From positions 2,656,001 through 2,720,000 of the forward strand of contig JAFFJZ010000017.1 of the NCBI GenBank assembly GCA_018340375.1: DNA of 64,000 bases, read 5' to 3'. The notes under the pieces are model-generated. The model was not told where the DNA came from, ran no database searches, and saw only the letters and a program-made list of their open reading frames with translations. Every line of letters starts with the position of its first letter. Position 1 is the stretch's first letter. The position numbers and the translations under genes are program-made. This stretch comes from Gonatopus flavifemur. Taxonomy: Eukaryota > Arthropoda > Insecta > Hymenoptera > Dryinidae. Shown in pieces: positions 39,252 through 51,366 of this stretch.

Positions 39252-41950
39252 CCCCTCCCGATTCTTACCCGATCCGTTTTATAAAAAGGATGGGAAAACA
39301 GAAAAAAAATTGTAATTTCGCTTTGGGGGTTAAAAGATTGGAATTTCCCGGAAAAATTTGCCATCCAAGGTCCCCACCCAGATATGTTCCCCCTAATCGT
39401 TTTTATAAATGGGGGGAAAAGATTTTTAAATCCTAATTGTTTTTTAATTTGGGTCAAAAAATTGGGTTCCCGGAAAAATTTCCATCAAATGATCCCCAAT
39501 CCCGGGTTTTTCCACCTGATACTTGACCCTAATCCGGTAATAACTTTGGCAAAAATTTAATTGAATTTTGGGGCAAAAATGCTTGGGAATTCCCAAAAAT
39601 TTTCCCCGGCAAATGATCCCCCCCCCAAATATATTTCGCCGATCCGTTTTTTTAAACCTTGAGAAAATTTTTAAATCCTAACCCTTTTTTTCAATTTAGG
39701 GGCTTAAAATCAAATTCCGGCAAAATCCATGGCAAATGATCCCAATCCCGGGTTTTTCCACCCGTATACATTTGACCCTAAAACCGGTAATAACTTTAAG
39801 ACAAAAATTTTAATTTGAATTTTGGGGCCAAAAATCTTAGGGATTCCCCAAAATTTTCCATCCAAGATCCCCACCCGGGGGGGTATTTACCCTAATCGTT
39901 TTTATGAATGGGGAAAGAGTTTTAAATCCTAACCCTTGCTTAATTTGGGACAAAAAAACTTGGGATTTCCTAAAACCTGCCGGTAAAAGATTCCCCATCC
40001 CGGGTTTATTTTCCCGTATTTTAAATTTGACCCTAAAACCGGTGGGTAACTTTGGACAAAAAGTTGAATTCCGTAATTTTTGCTTAAAAAACAAGGGGTT
40101 CCCAAAAATGCCGGGTAAAAGATCCCCATTAAGTTGTTCCACCCCGATACTTTGACCCAAGGGTAATGGATTTGGCAAAAATTTTAATTTGAATTTTGGG
40201 GGAAAAATGCTTGGATTTTCCAAAATTCTCCTGGTCAGAAGATCCCCCCCCAGATATGTTTACCCAGATATAGTTTGACCCCCAAAGGTGGATGGATTTG
40301 AAAAAGATTGAATTTCGGAATTCCTGCTTTGGGTACGGAGTTTCCCAAAAATTTTCCGGGTAAATTCCCCCCAAACCCAAATTGTTCCCCAATTCATGTT
40401 TTTTTCCCTAAACCAGGGTAAAATTTTGAAAATCCTTCCCTTTAAATTTTTAACTTTTGGGGCAAAAATCCCTTGGGGAAATTTCCGGGAAAATTCCCGG
40501 GTCACTGTCCCAATCCGATTGATTAAGCATTTTGACCCTAAAACCTGGGATCATTTGGAAAAAATTGAATTCCGAATTTTGGGTGATAAAATGATTAAAT
40601 TCCGGGAAAATCCCCTGGATCACTGTCCCAATTTGGATGAAAAGACATTTTTTACCCCAAAGGGTAATGGATTTGGAAAAAGATTGAATTTCGAATTTTT
40701 GGGGGGATAAAATGACTTAAATTCCGGGAAAATTCCCGGATCACTGTCCCCAATGCCGGATGAAAGACAATTTGACCCCCAAAGGTGGGATGGATTTGAA
40801 AAAGATTGAATTTCGGAATTTTGGGTGATAAATGATTAACTTCCGGAAAAATTCCCGGATCAAATGGGCCCAATCCGGATGAATAAAACATTTTTACCCC
40901 AAAGGGTGGGGAAAATTTTGAAAATCCGTCCCTTTAATTTTTCTTTGGGTGAAAAATCCCTTGGGAATTCCCAAAATTCTCCTGGCAAATGATCCCCCCA
41001 GCCGGGGGTTTACTACCCCGATACTTTGACCCTGAAACCGGTAATAACTTTTGCTTAATCCTTAGTTCCAATTTTGGGGGGATAAAATGATTAAATTCCG
41101 GAAAAAACCCCCGGATCACTGTTCCCAATCCGGATGATTTTAAAATTTGGACCCTAAAACCGGTGGGTAACTTTGGACAAAAAGTTGAATTCCGTAATTT
41201 TTGCTATAAAATGATTAAATTCCGGAAAATCCCCGGATAAATGACCTAATTCGATTGATTAAAACATTTTTTACCCAAGGTGGGATGGATTTGGCAAAAA
41301 TTGAATTCCGAATTTTTTGATAAAATGACTTAAATTCCGGGAAAATCCCCGGATCACTGACCTAATTTGGATGAAAAGACATTTGACCCCAAAGGGTAAT
41401 GGATTTGGAAAAAGATTGAATTTCGAATTTTTGGGGGGATAAAATGACTTAAATTCCGGGAAAATTCCCGGATCACTGTCCCCAATGCCGGATGAAAGAC
41501 AATTTGACCCCCAAAGGTGGGATGGATTTGAAAAAGATTGAATTTCGGAATTTTGGGTGATAAATGATTAACTTCCGGAAAAATTCCCGGATCAAATGGG
41601 CCCCAATCCGAGATGATTAAAGACAGTTTTTTAAATCCCGGGTGGGTGCTTTTGAAACTTAATCCGAATTTTTTCCTTTTGGGTCAAAAATCCAAATTCC
41701 GGCAAAATTCCCGAAACACTGTCCCCAATCCGATTGATTAAGCATTTTGACCCTAAAACCGGTAATAACTTTGGCAAAAAATTGAATTCCGAATTTTGGG
41801 CTATAAAATGATCAAATTCCGGAAAATTCCCTGGATCACTGTCCCCAATCCGGATGATTTTAAAATTTGGACCCAAATGGATTAACTTTGGACAAAAAGT
41901 TGAATTCCGAATTTTGGGTGATAAAATGATTAAATTCCGGGAAAATCCCC

Positions 41951-42178
41951 GGATAAATTTCCCAATCCGATTGATTTTAAAATTTGGACCCAAATGGATT
42001 AACTTTGGCAAAAAGTTGAATTCCGAATTTTTTGATAAAATGATTAAATTCCGGGAAAATCCCCGGATAAATTTCCCAATCCGATTGATTTTAAAATTTG
42101 GACCCAAATGGATTAACTTTGGCAAAAAGTTGAATTCCGAATTTTTTGATAAAATGATTAAATTCCGGGAAAATCCCC
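41951..42178. repeat. Perfect 114-bp tandem duplication
   Basis: Two units, 41951-42064 and 42065-42178, appear identical, each running from GGATAAATTTCCCAATCC to GGGAAAATCCCC. At 114 bp they are among the shortest units in the distorted block. Confidence 0.8.
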
Positions 42179-42510
42179 GGATAAATGACCTAATTTGGAT
42201 GAAAAGACATTTTTTACCCCAAAGGGTAATGGATTTGGAAAAAGATTGAATTTCGAATTTTTGGGGGGATAAAATGACTTAAATTCCGGGAAAATTCCCG
42301 GATCACGGTCCCCAATGCCAGAGTAGATTTAAGACAAGTTTTTAAAAAACCGGTCTGGCTTTAAAAAAAAGATTGAATTTCGGAATTTTGGGTGATAGAG
42401 ATTAACTTCCGGAAAAATTCCCGGATCAAATGGGCCCCAATCCGAGATGATTAAAGAAGTTGTTTAAAAACCCGGGTGGGTGCTTTTTAAACTTAATCCG
42501 AATTTTTTCC

Positions 42511-44365
42511 TTTTGGGTCAAAAATCCAAATTCCGGAAAATTCCCGGGTCACTGTCCCCAATCCGATTGATTAAGCATTTTGACCCTAAAACCTGGGATC
42601 ATTTGGAAAAAATTGAATTCCGAATTTTGGGTGATAAAATGATTAAATTCCGGGAAAATCCCCTGGATCACTGACCTAATTTGGATGAAAAGACATTTTT
42701 TACCCCAAAGGGTAATGGATTTGGAAAAAGATTGAATTTCGAATTTTTGGGGGGATAAAATGACTTAAATTCCGGGAAAATTCCCGGATCACTGTCCCCA
42801 ATGCCAGAGTAGATTTAAGACAAGTTTTTAAAAAACCCAATTGGCTTTAAAAAAAAGATTGAATTTCGGAATTTTGGGTGATAAATGATTAACTTCCGGA
42901 AAAATTCCCGGATCAAATGGGCCCAATCCGATTGATTAAAAACATTTTTACCCCAAAGGGTGGGGAAAATTTTGAAAATCCTTCCCTTTAAATTTTTAAC
43001 TTTTGGGGCAAAAATCCTTGGAAAATTGGCAAAAATGCCGGGTAAAAGATCCCCAAACAAGGGTTTTTCCACCCCGATACTTTGACCCCAAAACGGTAAT
43101 AACTTTGGAAAAAATTGAATTTCGAATTTTGGGGGGATAAAATGATTTAATTCCGGGAAAATTCCCGGATCACGTCCCCAATGCCGGATGACCCCCCAAA
43201 ACAATTTGACCCCCAAAGGTGGGATGGATTTGAAAAAGATTGAATTTCGGAATTTTTGCTTGATACAGGGGCCCGGCAAAAATTCCCGGATCAAATGGGC
43301 CCCCCAAACCAGGTAGATTAAAGACAGTTTTTATAAATCCCGGTGGGATAAAGATTTTTTAAACCCCTTTCCGAATTTTTTCCTTTTGGGTCAAAAATCC
43401 AAATTCCGGAAAATTCCCGGGTCACTGTCCCCAATCCGATTGATTAAGCATTTGACCCTAATCCGGTAATAACTTTGGAAAAAATTGAATTCCGAATTTT
43501 GGGTGATAAAATGATTAAATTCCGGAAAATTCCCGGATCACTGTCCCCAATCCAGAGTAGATTTGCCCAAAATGTTTTCCCTAAATCCCGGTTTAAAAAA
43601 TTTTTAAAATTAATCCGAATTTTTCCCCGGATTAAAAAAGATTAAATTCCGGAGAAATCCAGGATCACTTCCCAATCCGGTTAAAGACATTTTGACCCTA
43701 AAACCGGTAATAACTTTGAAAAAAAAGATTGAATTTCGAATTTTTGGGGATAAAATGATTAAATTCCGGAAAATTCCCGGATCACTGTCCCCAATCCGGG
43801 GGTGAAAGACATTTTTTACCCAAGGTGAATGACTTTTGCTTAATCCTGAGTTCCAATTTTGGGGGGATAAAATGATTAAATTCCGGAAAAAACCCCCGGA
43901 TCACTGTTCCCCCAAACCGGATGATTTTAAAATTTGGACCCTAAAACCGGTGGGTAACTTTGGACAAAAAGTTGAATTCCGTAATTTTTGCTATAAAATG
44001 ATTAAATTCCGGGAAAATCCCCGGATAAATGACCTAATTCGATTGATTAAAACATTTTTTACCCCAAAGGGTAATGGATTTGGAAAAAGATTGAATTTCG
44101 AATTTTTGGGGGGATAAAATGACTTTAATTTCCGGGAAAATTCCCGGATCACGGTCCCCAATGCCAGAGTAGATTTACCCCAAAAGTTTTTAAAAAACCG
44201 GTCTGGCTTTAAAGACAAAAAAAATTTTTTCGGAATTCCGGGTGATAGAGATTAACTTCCGGAAAAATTCCCGGATCAAATGGGCCCCAATCCGAGATGA
44301 TTAAAGACAGTTTTTATAAATCCGGTGGGATAAAGATTTTTTAAACCCCTTTCCGAATTTTTTCC
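42511..44365. repeat. 15-unit HOR inside the distorted block, copy a
   Basis: Counting the TATA-region landmark of each unit (TGATAAAATG, GGGGGGATAAAATG, GGTCAAAAATCC and variants) gives 15 units in 1855 bp. Unit order includes the distinctive TTGCTTGATACAGGGGCCCG unit and the CCCGGATTAAAAAAGATT unit. The order is nearly the same as in 49511-51366. Confidence 0.75.
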
Positions 44366-47300
44366 TTTTGGGTCAAAAATCCAAATTCCGGAAAATTCCC
44401 GGGTCACTGTCCCAATCCGATTGATTAAGCATTTTGACCCTAAAACCTGGGATCATTTGGAAAAAATTGAATTCCGAATTTTGGGTGATAAAATGATTAA
44501 ATTCCGGGAAAATCCCCTGGATCACTGACCTAATTTGGATGAAAAGACATTTTTTACCCCAAAGGGTAATGGATTTGGAAAAAGATTGAATTTCGAATTT
44601 TTGGGGGGATAAAATGACTTAAATTCCGGGAAAATTCCCGGATCACTGTCCCCAATGCCAGAGTAGATTTAAGACAAGTTTTTAAAAAACCCAATTGGCT
44701 TTAAAAAAAAGATTGAATTTCGGAATTTTGGGTGATAAATGATTAACTTCCGGAAAAATTCCCGGATCAAATGGGCCCAATCCAGGTAGATTAAAGAAAG
44801 TTTTTATAAATCCCGGTGGGATAAAGATTTTTTAAACCCCTTTCCGAATTTTTTCCTTTTGGGTCAAAAATCCTTAAATTCCGGAAAATTCCCGGGTCAC
44901 TGTCCCCAATTCGATTGATTAAGCATTTTGACCCCAAAACGGTAATAACTTTGGAAAAAATTGAATTTCGAATTTTGGGGGGATAAAATGATTTAATTCC
45001 GGGAAAATTCCCGGATCACGTCCCCAATGCCGGATGAAAGACAATTTGACCCCCAAAGGTGGGATGGATTTGAAAAAGATTGAATTTCGGAATTTTTGCT
45101 TGATACAGGGGCCCGGCAAAAATTCCCGGATCAAATGGGCCCCAATCCAGGTAGATTAAAGACAGTTTTTATAAATCCCGGTGGGATAAAGATTTTTTAA
45201 ACCCCTTTCCGAATTTTTTCCTTTTGGGTCAAAAATCCAAATTCCGGAAAATTCCCGGGTCACTGTCCCCAATCCGATTGATTAAGCATTTTGACCCTAA
45301 AACCGGTAATAACTTTGGAAAAAATTGAATTCCGAATTTTGGGTGATAAAATGATTAACTTCCGGAAAAAATTTTCCCCGGATCACTGGGCCCCAATCCA
45401 GAGTAGATTAAAAACATTTTTTACCCCAATCCCGGTGGGATAAAATTTTGAAACCCCTTTCCGATTTTTCCTTTTGGGGGTTAAAAAAGTCAAATTCCGG
45501 AAAAAATTTTCCCGGGTCACTGTCCCCAATCCGAAAAGATTTTAAAGATTTGGACCCTAATCCGGGGGTAACTTTTGAAAAAAAATCCGAATTTTTCAAT
45601 TTCGGGGGCAAAATGATTAAATTGGGAAAAATTGTACACAATATTCCCCTGCCGATTGTTTAAGAATTTTGACCCTAATCCTGGGATCATTTGGACAAAA
45701 GATTGAATTTCGAATTTTTGGGGGGGTATAAAATGCTTTAAATTCCCAAAAATCCAGGATAAATTCCCCACCGATTAATTAAAACATTTTTACCCCAAAG
45801 GTGAATGACTTTGGAAAAAGATTGAATTTCGAATTTTGGGGATAAAATGATTAAATTCCGGAAAAAATTTTCCCGGATCACTGACCCCAATCCGGGGGTG
45901 AAAGACATTTTTTACCCAAGGTGAATGGGATTTTGCTTAATCCTGAATTCCAATTTTGGGGGGATAAAATGATCAAATTCCGGAAAAAATTTTCCCGGAT
46001 CACTGTCCCAATCCGAAAAGATTTAAAACATTTTGACCCTAATTGGATTAACTTTGAAAAAAAAGATTGAATTTCGAATTTTGGGGGGATAAAATGATTA
46101 AATTCCGGAAAAATTCCCGGATCACTGTCCCCAATGGGAGATGACCCCAAAAACAGTTTTTATTCCGGTAATGGCTTTTAAATCCTAATCCGAATTTTTC
46201 CCCCGGGGATAAAATGATTAAATTCCGGAAAAATTCCCGGGTCACTGACCCCCAATCCGGATGAAAGACATTTTGACCCTAATCCGGTAATAACTTTTGC
46301 TTAATCCTGAGGTTTTCAATTTTGGGGGGATAAAATGACAAAAAACCGGAAAAATCCCCGGATCACTGTCCCCCAATTTGGATGAATAGACTTTTGACCC
46401 TAATCCGGTAGTTCATTTGGACAAAAATTTTAATTTTAATTTTGGGGCCAAAAATCTTGGGATTCCCAAAAATCCATGGTCAAATGATCCCCCTCCCGAT
46501 TCTTACCCGATCATGTTTGCATAAAGGTGAATGACTTTGGAAAAAGATTGAATTTCGAATTTTGGGGATAAAATGATTAAATTCCGGAAAAAATTTTCCC
46601 GGATCACTGGCCCCAATCCGGATGAAAAGACATTTTTTACCCCAAAGGTGGGATGATTTTGCTTAATCCTGAATTTTTCAATTTTGGGGGGATAAAATTT
46701 AAATTCCGGAAAAAATTTTCCCGGGTCACTGTCCCCAATCCGATTGATTAAGCATTTGACCCTAATCCGGTAATAACTTTGGAAAAAATTGAATTCCGAA
46801 TTTTGGGTGATAAAATGATTAAATTCCGGAAAAAATTTTCCCCGGATCACTGTCCCCAATCCGATAGATTTGCCAATTAGCATAAATCCGGTTAATGGCT
46901 TTTAAACTTAATCCGAATTTTTCCCCGGATTAAAAAAGATTAAATTCCGGAGAAATCCAGGATCACTTCCCAATCCGGTTAAAGACATTTTGACCCTAAT
47001 CCGGTAATAACTTTGAAAAAAAAGATTGAATTTCGAATTTTTGGGGATAAAATGATTAAATTCCGGAAAAAATTTTCCCGGATCACAATTCCCCAATCCG
47101 GGGGTGAAAGACATTTTTTACCCAAGGTGAATGACTTTTGCTTAATCCTGAGTTCCAATTTTGGGGGGATAAAATGATTAAATTCCGGAAAAAACCCCCG
47201 GATCACTGTTCCCAATCCGGATGATTTTAAAATTTGGACCCTAAAACCGGTGGGTAACTTTGGACAAAAAGTTGAATTCCGTAATTTTTGCTATAAAATG

Positions 47301-47660
47301 ATTAAATTCCGGGAAAATCCCCGGATAAATGACCTAATTCGATTGATTAAAACATTTTTTACCCCAAAGGGTAATGGATTTGGAAAAAGATTGAATTTCG
47401 AATTTTTGGGGGGATAAAATGACTTTAATTTCCGGGAAAATTCCCGGATCACGGTCCCAATGCCAGAGTAGATTTAAGACAAGTTTTTAAAAAACCGGTC
47501 TGGCTTTAAAGACAAAAAAAATTTTTTCGGAATTCCGGGTGATAGAGATTAACTTCCGGAAAAATTCCCGGATCAAATGGGCCCCAATCCGAGATGATTA
47601 AAGACAGTTTTTATAAATCCGGTGGGATAAAAATTTTAAACCCCTTTCCGAATTTTTTCC

Positions 47661-49510
47661 TTTTGGGTCAAAAATCCAAATTCCGGAAAATTCCCGGGTC
47701 ACTGTCCCCAATCCGATTGATTAAGCATTTTGACCCTAAAACCTGGGATCATTTGGAAAAAATTGAATTCCGAATTTTGGGTGATAAAATGATTAAATTC
47801 CGGGAAAATCCCCTGGATCACTGACCTAATTTGGATGAAAAGACATTTTTTACCCCCCAAGGGTAATGGATTTGGAAAAAGATTGAATTTCGAATTTTTG
47901 CTTGATACAGGGGCTTTCCCCAAAAATTCCTTTGGGTCACTGGGCCCAATGCCAGAGTAGATTACAAATTTTTGTACCCCTTCCCGGTGGGATAAAGATT
48001 TTTTAAAAACCCGCCAATTTTTTCCTTTTGGGTCAAAAATCCTTAAATTCCGGAAAAAATTTTCCCGGATCACTGTCCCCAATCCGGGGGTGTTTTAAAA
48101 CATTTTGACCCTGAAACCGGTAATAACTTTTGCTTAATCCTGAGTTCCAATTTTGGGGGGATAAAATGATTAAATTCCGGAAAAAACCCCCGGATCACTG
48201 TTCCCAATCCGGATGATTTTAAAATTTGGACCCTAAAACCGGTGGGTAACTTTGGACAAAAAGTTGAATTCCGTAATTTTTGCTATAAAATGATTAAATT
48301 CCGGGAAAATCCCCGGATAAATGACCTAATTCGATTGATTAAAACATTTTTTACCCCAAAGGTGGGATGGATTTGGCAAAAATTGAATTCCGAATTTTTT
48401 GATAAAATGACTTAAATTCCGGGAAAATCCCCGGATCACTGACCTAATTTGGGGTGAAAAGACATTTGACCCCAAAGGGTAATGGATTTGGAAAAAGATT
48501 GAATTTCGAATTTTTGGGGGGATAAAATGACTTAAATTCCGGGAAAATTCCCGGATCACTGTCCCCAATGCCAGAGTAGATTTAAGACAAGTTTTTAAAA
48601 AACCCAATTGGCTTTAAAAAAAAGATTGAATTTCGGAATTTTGGGTGATAAATGATTAACTTCCGGAAAAATTCCCGGATCAAATGGGCCCCAATCCGAG
48701 ATGATTAAAGACAGTTTTTATAAATCCCGGTGGGATAAAGATTTTTTAAACCCCTTTCCGAATTTTTTCCTTTTGGGTCAAAAATCCAAATTCCGGCAAA
48801 AAATTTTCCCGAAACACTGTCCCCAATCCGATTGATTAAGCATTTTGACCCTAAAACCGGTAATAACTTTGGCAAAAAATTGAATTCCGAATTTTGGGCT
48901 ATAAAATGATCAAATTCCGGAAAATTCCCTGGATCACTGTCCCCAATCCAGAATAGATTTACCCCAAATGTTTTCCCTAATCCCGGGAGTAAATTTTTAA
49001 ACAAATCCGAATTTTTCCCCGGGGGCAAAATGATTAAATTCCGGAAAAATCCCCGGATACTGTTCCCAATCCGGTTGATTTTAAAATTTGGACCCTAAAA
49101 CCTGGGATCATTTGGACAAAAATTGAATTCCGAATTTTTGCTATAAAATGATTAAATTCCGGGAAAATCCCCGGATAAATGACCTAATTTGGATGAAAAG
49201 ACATTTTTTACCCCAAAGGGTAATGGATTTGGAAAAAGATTGAATTTCGAATTTTTGGGGGGATAAAATGACTTAAATTCCGGGAAAATTCCCGGATCAC
49301 GGTCCCCAATGCCAGAGTAGATTTAAGACAAGTTTTTAAAAAACCGGTCTGGCTTTAAAAAAAAGATTGAATTTCGGAATTTTGGGTGATAGAGATTAAC
49401 TTCCGGAAAAATTCCCGGATCAAATGGGCCCCAATCCGAGATGATTAAAGACAGTTTTTATAAATCCCGGTGGGATAAAGATTTTTTAAACCCCTTTCCG
49501 AATTTTTTCC
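47661..49510. repeat. 15-unit HOR inside the distorted block, copy b
   Basis: Also 15 units (1850 bp), starting at the same TTTTGGGTCAAAAATCC anchor followed by CAAATTCCGG, but the internal order differs from copies a and c after the second unit. The last units (GGGGGGATAAAATGACTTAA, GGTGATAGAGATTAAC) match the ends of the other copies. Confidence 0.72.
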
Positions 49511-51366
49511 TTTTGGGTCAAAAATCCAAATTCCGGAAAATTCCCGGGTCACTGTCCCCAATCCGATTGATTAAGCATTTTGACCCTAAAACCTGGGATC
49601 ATTTGGAAAAAATTGAATTCCGAATTTTGGGTGATAAAATGATTAAATTCCGGGAAAATCCCCTGGATCACTGACCTAATTTGGATGAAAAGACATTTTT
49701 TACCCCAAAGGGTAATGGATTTGGAAAAAGATTGAATTTCGAATTTTTGGGGGGATAAAATGACTTAAATTCCGGGAAAATTCCCGGATCACTGTCCCCA
49801 ATGCCAGAGTAGATTTAAGACAAGTTTTTAAAAAACCCAATTGGCTTTAAAAAAAAGATTGAATTTCGGAATTTTGGGTGATAAATGATTAACTTCCGGA
49901 AAAATTCCCGGATCAAATGGGCCCAATCCAGGTAGATTAAAGACAGTTTTTATAAATCCCGGTGGGATAAAGATTTTTTAAACCCCTTTCCGAATTTTTT
50001 CCTTTTGGGTCAAAAATCCTTAAATTCCGGAAAATTCCCGGGTCACTGTCCCCAATTCGATTGATTAAGCATTTTGACCCCAAAACGGTAATAACTTTGG
50101 AAAAAATTGAATTTCGAATTTTGGGGGGATAAAATGATTTAATTCCGGGAAAATTCCCGGATCACGTCCCCAATGCCGGATGACCCCCCAAAACAATTTG
50201 ACCCCCAAAGGTGGGATGGATTTGAAAAAGATTGAATTTCGGAATTTTTGCTTGATACAGGGGCCCGGCAAAAATTCCCGGATCAAATGGGCCCCAATCC
50301 AGGTAGATTAAAGACAGTTTTTATAAATCCCGGTGGGATAAAGATTTTTTAAACCCCTTTCCGAATTTTTTCCTTTTGGGTCAAAAATCCAAATTCCGGA
50401 AAAAATTTTCCCGGGTCACTGTCCCCAATCCGATTGATTAAGCATTTGACCCTAATCCGGTAATAACTTTGGCAAAAAATTGAATTCCGAATTTTGGGTG
50501 ATAAAATGATTAAATTCCGGAAAATTCCCTGGATCACTGTCCCCAATCCAGAGTAGATTTGCCCAAAATGTTTTCCCTAAATCCCGGTTTAAAAAATTTT
50601 TAAAATTAATCCGAATTTTTCCCCGGATTAAAAAAGATTAAATTCCGGAGAAATCCAGGATCACTTCCCAATCCGGTTAAAGACATTTTGACCCTAAAAC
50701 CGGTAATAACTTTGAAAAAAAAGATTGAATTTCGAATTTTTGGGGATAAAATGATTAAATTCCGGAAAAAATTTTCCCGGATCACTGTCCCCAATCCGGG
50801 GTAGATTTACCCCAAAGTTTTTATGAATCCCGGGGAAAAAATTTTGAAATCCCCATTCTTCCTTTGGGGGTTAAAAAAGATTAAATTCCGGAAAAAACCC
50901 CCGGATCACTGTTCCCAATCCGGATGATTTTAAAATTTGGACCCTAAAACCGGTGGGTAACTTTGGACAAAAAGTTGAATTCCGTAATTTTTGCTATAAA
51001 ATGATTAAATTCCGGGAAAATCCCCGGATAAATGACCTAATTCGATTGATTAAAACATTTTTTACCCCAAAGGGTAATGACTTTGGAAAAAGATTGAATT
51101 TCGAATTTTTGGGGGGATAAAATGACTTTAATTTCCGGGAAAATTCCCGGATCACGGTCCCCAATGCCAGAGTAGATTTAAGACAAGTTTTTAAAAAACC
51201 GGTCTGGCTTTAAAGACAAAAAAAATTTTTTCGGAATTCCGGGTGATAGAGATTAACTTCCGGAAAAATTCCCGGATCAAATGGGCCCCAATCCGAGATG
51301 ATTAAAGACAGTTTTTATAAATCCGGTGGGATAAAGATTTTTTAAACCCCTTTCCGAATTTTTTCC
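49511..51366. repeat. 15-unit HOR inside the distorted block, copy c
   Basis: 15 units in 1856 bp. It shares long identical-looking stretches with 42511-44365, including the TTGATACAGGGGCCCGGC unit and the GGAGAAATCCAGGATCAC unit. A fourth, broken copy starts at 51367. Confidence 0.75.

Noticed and set aside
41631..42125. Open frames up to 164 codons in the distorted block
   Set aside because: They are built from repeated PKLIHLGPNFK-type segments created by the roughly 123-bp units. There is no gene-like structure and the underlying sequence is itself doubtful.
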